Positions 7,586 through 16,068 of a stretch of DNA of 64,000 bases are shown piece by piece. Location: contig NZ_FUZT01000013.1 in NCBI RefSeq assembly GCF_900167445.1, forward strand, positions 62,001 through 126,000, given 5' to 3'. The stretch's first letter is position 1. The number at the start of each line of letters is the position of its first letter. The position numbers and the translations under genes were made by a program. The notes beneath the pieces are model-generated. The model was given only the letters and a program-made list of their open reading frames with translations. It was not told the DNA's origin and made no database searches. The DNA comes from Maledivibacter halophilus. GTDB taxonomy: Bacteria; Bacillota; Clostridia; Peptostreptococcales; Caminicellaceae.

Positions 7586-9610
7586 GTGTCCAAGAAAAAT
7601 GTAAAAGGAGTTTCTCTGCGAATAAAGATTACGGCATTGTCTTTAATATCTATGTTACTTGCTCTTTCTATAATGACAATTATATCGGGATATACAATTA
7701 ATAAACATATGAAAGGTCAATTAGAGGATAGCATATTTACTGTTGTGGATCAGGTGGCTAAAAAAATTGAAACTAACGAGAAAGCTATTGAAGTTTTAGA
7801 AAAACAATTTGAGGATAAGATTAGATTAGTGGCTCAAATAATATCTGAAAGTGAAAATGTATCAAATGAATATCTAAAGAAGGTACAAGAAAAAACCGGT
7901 GTTGCAGAAATTAATATCGCAAATGAAAATAGAGAAATTATATATTCAAACCTAAAAGATAACTTAGGATGGGTTTATCCTGAAAGTCACAATGCAAATT
8001 CCCTATTTACAGGGCAAAATACAGAAATAATAGAGGACGTCAGAAAAAGTGAAACGGATCAATATTTTTATAAATATGGAGGGATTGCCCTTGAAAATGG
8101 AGGAATACTTCAGGTAGGAATAAGGGCAGAAGAAATAAATGAAATAGAGAAGGCCTTTGATAAACAAAATCTTATAGAAGAATTGTCACAAAACGGAAAT
8201 ATAGTATATTCAATTATATTAGATAAGAGTTTAAAGGCCATAGCCCATAGCAATCCAGACAAAATCGGTTCAATTTTAGAAGATGAGGGAAGCAAAGCTG
8301 CAGCAATTAATGGAGAAAATTACTCCAGTAAAAGATTTAACAAAGAAACAAATGAAGAGGTTTTAGATGTTTTAGTGCCATTGTATAATAATGGAAGCCA
8401 TATAGGGGCATTAAAAGTAGGAATGTCTCTAAAACATATTCAGATGGGAATTAAAGAAATTATTGTAAATTCTGTATACATATTGATTACACTGTTTTTA
8501 GTGGCAGGTTTACTTATAATATTGTTCTTAGGTAAAATAACTAAACCATTAAATAGGTTATCAGAATATGCGGGTTATATTTCTGAAGGAGATTTAACTA
8601 GGGAAGTTACTATCAAAGGTAATGATGAAATAGGTATTCTTGCTGGGGCATTTAATAGAATAAGTACAAATTTTAAAGGTCTCATTAAAGAAGCGGTCAA
8701 AAGCACCAATCAATTAGATGAAGGAAGTCATCAGCTTTCTGCCACTACTGAGGAGGTTTTAGCTCAGACTGAAAATATGAGCGCAACCGCTGAAGAAATA
8801 GCAGCGGGAATGGAAGAAAACAATGCTTCAATTGAGGAGGTAAATGCATCCTTCCATGAAATAAATAGAGCAACTAGAGAGCTTAGCGAGAGGGCTGAAG
8901 AAGGAAATATATTGGCAGATGAAATAGGGAAAAGAGCAGAAAACATGGAAAAAAACGCCATAGAATCCAGAAGAATTATGGATAATATGTATAAGGAAAA
9001 ACAAAGTCAAATAAAAAAAGCTGTAGAGAAAAGTAGAGTTGTAGTGGAAATAGAGAGTATGTCAAATGCAATATCAGAGATAACAGAGCAGATAAATCTA
9101 TTGGCCTTAAATGCTGCCATAGAAGCTGCTAGAGCCGGAGAACAGGGAAGAGGCTTTGCAGTTGTTGCAGAAGAAATAAGAAAGCTTTCCGAAGAATCCT
9201 CTAACACAGTACTTAATATTAAGCCGATTATAGATGAAGTTCAAGGAGTGGTAAAAAGACTATCTGAAAATGCTGAAGGGATACTGGATTTTATTGATGA
9301 AAAAATCAGCTCAGATTATGTACTGCTAGAAAATACAGGTAAACAATATATGAAGGATTCACAGGCCTTTAGTAATTTAGTAACAGATTTTGCAGCAACT
9401 TCAGAAGAAATATCGGCTTCGATGGATGAAATTAGCACAAACCTTGAAGCAGTAACCGCCACTGTTGAACAATCTGCTGAAGGTTCAAATGAAATTGCAC
9501 AGAGTATTATAGAGATAACTAAGGCAATACAAGAAGTAGCTAAGATTGCCCAAGATCAACTTAAATCAGCCGGTGATATAAATAAAATAGTAAATAAATT
9601 TAAGATATAA
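7586..9610 (+). CDS. Methyl-accepting chemotaxis protein with extracellular sensor domain
   Basis: This is a membrane chemoreceptor signalling to CheW/CheA. The GTG start follows AAGGGGG by eight bases. The 674 residues comprise: a TM segment near 12-32; an extracytoplasmic region of about 260 residues, probably a Cache-type sensor ([19 protein letters not shown] and [20 protein letters not shown] match its repeated layout); a second TM near 295-315; HAMP near 316-370; and a long coiled-coil signalling domain with the hairpin tip [20 protein letters not shown] near 505-525. The ligand is unknown. A small HAD gene follows after 16 bases and is probably co-transcribed. Confidence 0.93.
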   Translation: MSKKNVKGVSLRIKITALSLISMLLALSIMTIISGYTINKHMKGQLEDSIFTVVDQVAKKIETNEKAIEVLEKQFEDKIRLVAQIISESENVSNEYLKKVQEKTGVAEINIANENREIIYSNLKDNLGWVYPESHNANSLFTGQNTEIIEDVRKSETDQYFYKYGGIALENGGILQVGIRAEEINEIEKAFDKQNLIEELSQNGNIVYSIILDKSLKAIAHSNPDKIGSILEDEGSKAAAINGENYSSKRFNKETNEEVLDVLVPLYNNGSHIGALKVGMSLKHIQMGIKEIIVNSVYILITLFLVAGLLIILFLGKITKPLNRLSEYAGYISEGDLTREVTIKGNDEIGILAGAFNRISTNFKGLIKEAVKSTNQLDEGSHQLSATTEEVLAQTENMSATAEEIAAGMEENNASIEEVNASFHEINRATRELSERAEEGNILADEIGKRAENMEKNAIESRRIMDNMYKEKQSQIKKAVEKSRVVVEIESMSNAISEITEQINLLALNAAIEAARAGEQGRGFAVVAEEIRKLSEESSNTVLNIKPIIDEVQGVVKRLSENAEGILDFIDEKISSDYVLLENTGKQYMKDSQAFSNLVTDFAATSEEISASMDEISTNLEAVTATVEQSAEGSNEIAQSIIEITKAIQEVAKIAQDQLKSAGDINKIVNKFKI

Positions 9611-9626
9611 AAAGAAGTGATAAGTT

Positions 9627-10097
9627 ATGATAGAATTAAATATTCCTTGTTATAAAAAGATAAATATTGATAATATAATTTTTGATTACAATGGAACTTT
9701 AGCTGTAGATGGAAGATTAATAGATGGAATAAAAGAGAGACTTATAGAAATATCTAAATATGTTAAGCCATATATTATTACTGCTGATACCTTTGGAACA
9801 GTTAGAGAGAATTTTAAGGATATAGATGTTGAAATTAAAATAATATCCAAAGAAAATGGTTCTATGGATAAGTTTAATCTTGTAAAAGAATTGGGCTTTG
9901 AAAGAACAATAGCTGTAGGAAATGGTAATAATGATGAACTTATGCTCAGGGAAAGCGTAATAGGAGTTGGGATATTGGGTGAGGAAGGACTTTCGTCTAA
10001 AGCCCTTTTGGCAAGTGATATAATAATAAAGGATGTTAAAGATATTTTTGATATGATAACAAATAAGAAGCGAATGATTGCCACACTTAGAAAGTAA
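9627..10097 (+). CDS. Small HAD-superfamily hydrolase (soluble P-type-ATPase-like)
   Basis: This 156-residue protein keeps a complete miniature HAD core: motif I FDYNGTLAVDG, with the usual first Asp and the third position Asn instead of Asp; motif II IITADTFG; the Lys region around 80-90; and motif IV AVGNGNNDELML. It resembles the P-domain of P-type ATPases without membrane segments or cap domain. The Asp-to-Asn change at the third position of DxDGT occurs in some HAD groups and may alter chemistry (phosphatase versus other). Substrate unknown. Probably co-transcribed with the preceding chemoreceptor. Confidence 0.8.
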   Translation: MIELNIPCYKKINIDNIIFDYNGTLAVDGRLIDGIKERLIEISKYVKPYIITADTFGTVRENFKDIDVEIKIISKENGSMDKFNLVKELGFERTIAVGNGNNDELMLRESVIGVGILGEEGLSSKALLASDIIIKDVKDIFDMITNKKRMIATLRK

Positions 10098-10121
10098 TAT
10101 TAAAAACATTTGCTTAAATTT

Positions 10122-10158
10122 GACTGCAAATAAACCTAGGATTTGTTTGCAGTTTCTT
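10122..10158 (+). terminator. Rho-independent terminator after HAD gene
   Basis: ACTGCAAATAAA pairs with TTTGTTTGCAGT (one G-T) around an eight-base loop, followed by TTCTTTATTTTT. Confidence 0.85.
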
Positions 10159-10230
10159 TATTTTTGAGATAAGAAACAAGAAAAAGAATGAATTATTCTG
10201 ACTTTAAGACTATTTTAAACGGGGAAAGAC

Positions 10231-10294
10231 CTTAGGACTTAAGTCACGAATTTTCAAGTCTCAACTAAGCTGTATTTTTAAAAGGCAGCTTTTT
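10231..10294 (+). promoter_or_regulatory. Possible attenuator leader upstream of GGDEF/HD-GYP gene
   Basis: CTTAGGACTT (10231-10240) can pair with AAGTC (10256-10260) and CTAAG (10265-10269). The terminator arm AAGCTG (10267-10272) pairs with CAGCTT (10285-10290) followed by T residues, and overlaps CTAAG. The two structures are therefore mutually exclusive, as in an attenuator. No known riboswitch motif, including the c-di-GMP classes, was recognised. Confidence 0.4.
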
Positions 10295-10442
10295 CAAGCG
10301 TTTTGGTAAATTCAATGGAAAGCAATATTGAATAATTTGTTAAAATAGGAAGGTTTTTTTGTTAAATTGTCGAATATTACCATATAGTATTATAGAATAA
10401 ATATACTAGTAAATAAATTTTTATTTGAGATAGGTGTTGTGT

Positions 10443-12119
10443 ATGCTTAGCTTTGAATATAGTAGGAGAAAAAAGATTGATGAAATAGTTCTAATTGTTA
10501 AGTTAATAGCATTATTTTTCTGCGCTATAGTGTTTTTTATTGAGTATTATTCAAGTAAAATAATTGAAACAGAAGGTATTATAAAATTTGGAGCTTTTAT
10601 ATTGATTAGTGTATGTGCTATTTTATTTCTAATCTATAAAATTTGGAATAAAAGCAATAAAAATTGTTATAATTCAACATTTAAATATGTTTTAGAAAAC
10701 ATTTTTTATATGACACTTTTTTCATTATTGGTAATTATTTCAAATAATAATTTTAGTCAGTACAAGTTTTTGTATTTATTTTTAATCATAACAACTACCA
10801 TTCAATTAGGAAAAACTTATGGGTTAATTATTGCCTCAATATCTTCAGCAATTATATTGATTATAGATATGGTAAAAATTCAGACAAGTAGTAGTATTTG
10901 TAATTATTTTCAAACCGATCTCTTTTTAGCAGGGATATTTCTGTTAACTGCTTGGATTTTAGGATATTATGTGGAAGCAGAAAAAAAATATAGAAAGCAG
11001 CTTATTGATTTAGGAAATAAGGATGAATTGACTGGATTATATAACCATAGATATTTTCAAGGAGCTATTGAGAGGGAAATTGAAAATGCTAAAAAAAATA
11101 GTCAGTTTGTTTCTCTATTATTTATGGATATAGATTATTTTAAGAGATACAATGATATTTATGGACATACAGCCGGAGATAGAGTCATAAAAAAAATAGG
11201 TCAGATAATAAAGTCTAAATTAAGCAATAAAGATATAGGAGCAAGATACGGTGGGGAAGAGTTTGCAGTAATTATTCATAATTTAGATGAAGATAATGCT
11301 ATTGTTTTTGGTGAAGCAATAAGAAAGGATATAGAGAATACTTATTTTAAGGGACAAGAAGATTTACCTAATAGTAATCTTACCGTTTCTGTAGGAGTAT
11401 CATGTTATCCTGATAAAGCTAAAAATAAAGAAGAGTTGATAAATAGAGCTGAGGATGCATTATATAGAGCAAAATTTTTTAATAAGAACAGAGTTGAAGG
11501 CTATCATTCAATATTAAAGGAGCTGAAGGAGGATATTCAAGAAGAACATATAGATTTAATAAGCTCAATAAAAACTTTAATAAGTGTAATAAATGCAAAG
11601 GATAAATATACTTATGGGCACACTGAAAGGGTTGTTATCTATACACAATTGATAGCAGAAAAATTAAATCTTTCTGAAGATGATAAAAAAATATTAAAAT
11701 ACGGAGCTTATTTACATGATATTGGGAAAATACAAATTCCAATGGAAATATTAAATAAAAGAATGAAATTGACTCCTGGAGAATGGGATCTAATAAAGAA
11801 GCATCCTCAAAATGGTGTGGAAATTATTAAATCAGTTTCATCTTTACAAAGGGTAATACCATTGATTTTGTATCATCATGAACGTTATGATGGAAAAGGA
11901 TATCCACAAAATCTAAAGGAGAATGATATACCTTATCTTACTAGAATATTAAGCGTGGCAGACAGCTTTGATGCTATGACTTCCAATAGACCTTATAAAG
12001 AAAGTATGAGTTTTAATGAAGCCTTAACTGAATTAAAAAAATGTAGTGGAACTCAATTTGATCCAGAGATAGTTGAAGTTTTCATAGATGCCATAGAGAA
12101 TAAAGGGAATTATTTATAA
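10443..12119 (+). CDS. Membrane diguanylate cyclase / HD-GYP phosphodiesterase
   Basis: This protein should make and/or break c-di-GMP. It has about six N-terminal hydrophobic segments (residues 1-185), then a GGDEF domain with DELTGLYNHRYF, FMDIDYFKRYNDIYGHTAGD and the active-site loop RYGGEEF. The RxxD inhibitory site is absent: SNKD stands upstream of the loop. The C-terminal domain is HD-GYP, with HDIGK, a downstream HP, YHHERYDGKGYP and ADSFDAMTSNRPY. Both catalytic signatures are intact, so the direction of activity cannot be told. GTG at 10434 is possible; ATG 10443 is better spaced from TAGGTG. A possible attenuator lies upstream. Confidence 0.92.
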   Translation: MLSFEYSRRKKIDEIVLIVKLIALFFCAIVFFIEYYSSKIIETEGIIKFGAFILISVCAILFLIYKIWNKSNKNCYNSTFKYVLENIFYMTLFSLLVIISNNNFSQYKFLYLFLIITTTIQLGKTYGLIIASISSAIILIIDMVKIQTSSSICNYFQTDLFLAGIFLLTAWILGYYVEAEKKYRKQLIDLGNKDELTGLYNHRYFQGAIEREIENAKKNSQFVSLLFMDIDYFKRYNDIYGHTAGDRVIKKIGQIIKSKLSNKDIGARYGGEEFAVIIHNLDEDNAIVFGEAIRKDIENTYFKGQEDLPNSNLTVSVGVSCYPDKAKNKEELINRAEDALYRAKFFNKNRVEGYHSILKELKEDIQEEHIDLISSIKTLISVINAKDKYTYGHTERVVIYTQLIAEKLNLSEDDKKILKYGAYLHDIGKIQIPMEILNKRMKLTPGEWDLIKKHPQNGVEIIKSVSSLQRVIPLILYHHERYDGKGYPQNLKENDIPYLTRILSVADSFDAMTSNRPYKESMSFNEALTELKKCSGTQFDPEIVEVFIDAIENKGNYL

Positions 12120-12157
12120 AGGGCTTAAAGCTATGAACTTAAGACTTCTAAAGCATG

Positions 12158-12191
12158 ACCAGATAACTTTCTTTTATTGTCTGGTTTTATC
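12158..12191. terminator. Bidirectional terminator between convergent genes
   Basis: ACCAGATAA and TTGTCTGGTTTTA form the stem. The minus-strand gerA stop codon (12174-12176) lies inside the hairpin. Confidence 0.7.
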
Positions 12192-13604
12192 CTTAGTATG
12201 CAAAAACTCTGGTCTTTTTTTAGCTAAAGTTATATCACTAAAGAAGAAATTTATTATATCTTTGAGGTTAAAGGGTGTAAGGGGGGCAAGATAGGATACA
12301 CCAAAGCTTTCCATAGAACATAGATTTATAGTTATTAAGATTAATCCCATGGTAAAGCCAAATATTCCAAAACCTCCAGATAATAATATCATAATGTACT
12401 TTAATACTCTGATGGGATTAACCATAGAATAATCTCCCATGGCAAAGGAAGTCATAATAGATAATGAGACTATTATAACAACAAGGGAACTTACAAGACC
12501 TGCTGCAACCGCTGCTTGACCAATAACAATAGCACCTACAATACTTATTGCAGGTCCAATTTGTTGAGGAAGCCGTATACTAGCCTCCCTTAGGACTTCG
12601 GCAACAAACTCCATTATTAGGGCTTCAAGCACAGCATTAAAGGGAACAGTTGCCCGTGAAGTTGCTATTATCAAAATGTACTGAGGAGGTAAAATATCAG
12701 GATCAAAGGCAACTACTAAAACATATAAAGAAGATAAGGTTAATGATATTAAAATAGAGAGTATTCTTAAGGTTTTAGAAAAAACGGATATATATATATT
12801 GTCATAATGATCATCGCTTGCATCTAAGAATTCTATAAAGGTCTTAGGAATAATTAAAGAAAAACTAATACCTTCCACTAGAACACAAATTTTCCCATTT
12901 ACTATATTAGTACAAGCTGAATCAGACCTTTCCACTATACCGGCCTGTGGGAACAAATCAAAAGCATTATTTAAAATAAATTTATGGATATATCCTGATT
13001 CAAATACAGCATCGATGTTTATATTTTCAAGTTTTCTTTTTACCGTACTAATAATTTTAGGGTTAACGATATCTTTTATATAAACAACTACGACATTAGT
13101 CTTTGATCTTTTACCTACATAGAATTTATCGATTCTAAGATTGATGTCCTTTATTCTATAGCGTATTAAAGATAAATTGCTGTCTATGTTTTCATTAAAA
13201 GAATCGTCAGCTCCTCTTAAAGTGCTTTCAACTTTTGGAGATTTTATTTTTCTTTGTTCTATTTTCATAGTGTTAGCTATTATATACTTGTTATCATTAG
13301 ATGATATAATAATAGAATTAGCCTTCAAAATATAATCGATAATTTTATTTTCATCATCATCAAGCTTAATATCGTCTATGTAAATAACAGAGCTTGATAA
13401 TTTATCAATAGATATGTTAGTACAGGATTTATTCAACAATATAGGTTTAATTATATTGTAAGAAAGTATTTCCCGATTTGTAAGCTGCTGAATATATAAT
13501 ATATAAATTTCAACTTTATCAAGGGATAATTTTCTTATAGATATATCCAAATTTTTTTGTTTTAATTCCTCTATTTTATCTAAAAATTTGTTAGTATTAT
13601 TCAT
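12174..13604 (-). CDS. gerA: Spore germinant receptor subunit A (GerA family)
   Basis: This is the A subunit of a germinant receptor in the spore inner membrane. About 476 residues: a soluble N-terminal region (1-280) with ERSDSACTNIVNGKICVLVEG, then four to five TM segments with PQQIGPAISIVGAIVIGQAAVAAGLVSS, the family hallmark. The upstream ATG at 13613 touches the ribosome site AAAGG, so the ATG at 13604 is taken as start. It is the last gene of a gerB-gerC-gerA operon (12 bases after gerC). The germinant is unknown; subtype cannot be assigned. Confidence 0.93.
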   Translation of the reverse strand: MNNTNKFLDKIEELKQKNLDISIRKLSLDKVEIYILYIQQLTNREILSYNIIKPILLNKSCTNISIDKLSSSVIYIDDIKLDDDENKIIDYILKANSIIISSNDNKYIIANTMKIEQRKIKSPKVESTLRGADDSFNENIDSNLSLIRYRIKDINLRIDKFYVGKRSKTNVVVVYIKDIVNPKIISTVKRKLENINIDAVFESGYIHKFILNNAFDLFPQAGIVERSDSACTNIVNGKICVLVEGISFSLIIPKTFIEFLDASDDHYDNIYISVFSKTLRILSILISLTLSSLYVLVVAFDPDILPPQYILIIATSRATVPFNAVLEALIMEFVAEVLREASIRLPQQIGPAISIVGAIVIGQAAVAAGLVSSLVVIIVSLSIMTSFAMGDYSMVNPIRVLKYIMILLSGGFGIFGFTMGLILITINLCSMESFGVSYLAPLTPFNLKDIINFFFSDITLAKKRPEFLHTKDKTRQ

Positions 13605-13616
13605 AGTATACATCCT

Positions 13617-14753
13617 TTAATATTTTTTTCTTGCATTTGTATCGGATAAAGTTGTATTTCTAATTTTAGTTTCAACATTTATATTGATCTCAGCATTAGG
13701 AAATTCATCTTCCCAATTTATTTTTTTGTAAATTTTAGGATGATTACCTCTAAACTCTTTTGCAAATCTAAAAATATCACATTGAAATTCTTTTTGAGCC
13801 TTTTCAATAATAGAATTAATGTTGTCTGACACTTTTTTTGATATTACTTTTTCATATTTTTTAATATCTTCATTACTTACGGGCTGCATACTATATTGAT
13901 ACTTTAGCTCAGCAAATAAACTTAAATCAATGTTAATTAGAATTTGCTCATTTTTATAGTCGGTTTTTATTTTTCTTTTTTTTATCTTTGTTCTAAAAGA
14001 AAGAGTATTATTTTTATCATTTATACTGGGAAAGGGTTCAACTAAGGTTAGATTTTCTGATAATAAATAAAGTATTCCAAATGTATTTTCAATTTTAATT
14101 ACATCGATCATTTTAGAATTTTTCATTACAGCCAATCCAAGATATTTAATAGAGTTATTTTCTATTCCTATATACGGAATAAGGTATCCTATTTTCCCAA
14201 AGGATATATCTGAAAGTAGTTCGCTTATATAGGGGTACAAGGCTTCCCCATCTTCTTCTAGCTGAGTTAATATATCTTCTATTAAGAAACCTACAGAAAT
14301 ATCTTTTACTATTTTTTTTTCAAATAAATCCTTAGGTCTATCACGGCTTATAACTGGTAATAGGGTTTTTCTATAATCGTATAGAGAATCTATTCTATGT
14401 AAATATGATTCTATTCCTTCCTTTGCAAAGTTTTCACCAAAGATGACAACCCTTGCTGCTCCTAAAAATGTTTGCAAAGGATTTTTAGCATCATAATCTA
14501 ATCGAGCTTCTTCAAAGGTTTTACCATATGATAAAACATTGTATACATTGGAAAGATGAGTTTTCTCTTGTTGAATATCAGATAGAGATAATATTTTTGC
14601 AACTTCTCCGGAAAACTCTATATTTTTATCTGCTAAATCTACACCAATAGATAAGGCAATAGCCCTCATGTTAATATCCTTATAATCCCAGCAGCCTGTT
14701 AAAAATGAAGTTAATACTAATAGTATTAATAGTTTATTTGCTTTTTTCATCAT
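13617..14753 (-). CDS. gerC: Spore germinant receptor lipoprotein subunit C (GerC family)
   Basis: This is the lipoprotein subunit of the germinant receptor. The signal peptide ends in lipobox FLTGC, followed by WDYKDINMRAIALSIGVDL, the typical GerXC start. The C-terminal Ger(x)C domain includes LFAELKYQ and the region ending EFRGNHPKIYKKINWEDEFPNAEININVETKIRNT. It is 378 residues, a normal length. The first codons overlap the 3' end of gerB by 20 bases, implying translational coupling. ATG 14750 is an equally possible start. Confidence 0.93.
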   Translation of the reverse strand: MMKKANKLLILLVLTSFLTGCWDYKDINMRAIALSIGVDLADKNIEFSGEVAKILSLSDIQQEKTHLSNVYNVLSYGKTFEEARLDYDAKNPLQTFLGAARVVIFGENFAKEGIESYLHRIDSLYDYRKTLLPVISRDRPKDLFEKKIVKDISVGFLIEDILTQLEEDGEALYPYISELLSDISFGKIGYLIPYIGIENNSIKYLGLAVMKNSKMIDVIKIENTFGILYLLSENLTLVEPFPSINDKNNTLSFRTKIKKRKIKTDYKNEQILINIDLSLFAELKYQYSMQPVSNEDIKKYEKVISKKVSDNINSIIEKAQKEFQCDIFRFAKEFRGNHPKIYKKINWEDEFPNAEININVETKIRNTTLSDTNARKKY

Positions 14754-15831
14754 ATTTTTTCACCTTCGTTGCTATAAATAGTAAAATTGGTATTGGTGCC
14801 ACAACTATTACCCCTAAATATGAAGTATAATCTAAAAGTTTTTCTATATCATTTATGGTTCTTGGAATTTGAGCTACAATAAAAGAAGCAGTAAAAATAA
14901 TAAAAAAAATTTTTTTATGTTGAAATTTTTTAAATAATTTACCAGTTAGAAAAATCGATCCGTATGCAGCTAAAATAAGAGTACAAAATAAGGATATAAT
15001 CCATATTGGAAGAAAAATTCCATCCAATCTTCTAAAAAATTGAAGATAAGGTATATCGATTCTCCTTATTGTAGCTAACAAAGAATCTTTGTATAGAATG
15101 ATTCCATCTACTCCCATAACAGAAATACAAGATTGAACTACAAGTATGTATAGAAATCCTATAAGTGCTATAATTAAAATATTATATAGAAATAATCTTT
15201 TGCTATTTTCTTTTTTATCAAAGGGTATTACAGTAAGTATTTCTATACCTATAAATGGAAATATTATTGTGGAAATTGCACTAATATATAATTTGATATC
15301 ATCTATTACAAAAAAGGGCTTTAAATTAACAATTTCTCCTTGGGTAAATATTGATATTTGTATAATCAAAAGAAATATAATAATCATTAAACCGTATATT
15401 TCACAAATTCTTGCAATTGTTCTAATTCCCCTTGAAACAGCATAATATACAACTATTAGAAATAGTAGACACAGTACCCATACGGGTGTTTTTAATAAAA
15501 TAGTCAGTCTAATTACTTCACTAGACATCCTTACTATTATAGTGAAGAATAAAAAAAAGTATACAATATATATAATCATAAATATCTTTGTTAAGAACTT
15601 TCCAACCAATATTTCACTATACTCATATATGGTTTTGTTTCTATGGACATATCCTAAATATGTAACCATATATGTAAATATTATTGATATGATTGTGGCA
15701 ATTAATAAAGTGAACCAGCCACCAGTACCAGCACCTTCTGCTACGTTTTTTGCCATTGGCATAATACCATACCCTACTACTATTCCAAATAAAATGAAAG
15801 CGATTTGTCTATCCGTAAGAGTATTATTCAT
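14734..15831 (-). CDS. gerB: Spore germinant receptor permease subunit B (GerB family)
   Basis: This is the APC-superfamily membrane subunit that carries the germinant-binding pocket in known receptors. It has 365 residues with about ten TM helices. FILFGIVVGYGIMPMAKNVAEGAGTGGW at the N-terminus and the central FFVIDDIKLYISAISTIIFPFIGIEIL match the endospore-germination permease family. GGTGGTG on the minus strand lies 11 bases before the ATG. It is the first gene of the operon and is transcribed away from the SLH gene. A forespore (sigma-G) promoter is expected upstream, but I could not identify one with confidence. Confidence 0.92.
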   Translation of the reverse strand: MNNTLTDRQIAFILFGIVVGYGIMPMAKNVAEGAGTGGWFTLLIATIISIIFTYMVTYLGYVHRNKTIYEYSEILVGKFLTKIFMIIYIVYFFLFFTIIVRMSSEVIRLTILLKTPVWVLCLLFLIVVYYAVSRGIRTIARICEIYGLMIIIFLLIIQISIFTQGEIVNLKPFFVIDDIKLYISAISTIIFPFIGIEILTVIPFDKKENSKRLFLYNILIIALIGFLYILVVQSCISVMGVDGIILYKDSLLATIRRIDIPYLQFFRRLDGIFLPIWIISLFCTLILAAYGSIFLTGKLFKKFQHKKIFFIIFTASFIVAQIPRTINDIEKLLDYTSYLGVIVVAPIPILLFIATKVKKYDEKSK

Positions 15832-16068
15832 CTATTACTAGTCACCACCTATAAATCTAGTATTTTCATTTCATGTTAAATAATACATAGAAAAAATTCT
15901 TTTCAATTTGATAAAAGAGTATTATTACTCAAATATTACAATATAATTACAAAATGTTTACAAAAGTAATAAATGACAAAATATATAAATATTTTTTGGA
16001 AAGAGGTACCGAAATATAATTAGATAGTCGTATGCTATTACAGAAACTAAACAAGGAGGATTTTAATA

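Noticed and set aside
10201-10294. A c-di-GMP riboswitch before the GGDEF/HD-GYP gene
   Set aside because: I looked for class I and class II conserved blocks and did not find them; only an unclassified attenuator-like fold remains.
15842-16068. Sigma-G and sigma-I promoters between gerB and the SLH gene
   Set aside because: No pair of elements matched either consensus well enough to report, although such promoters would be expected.
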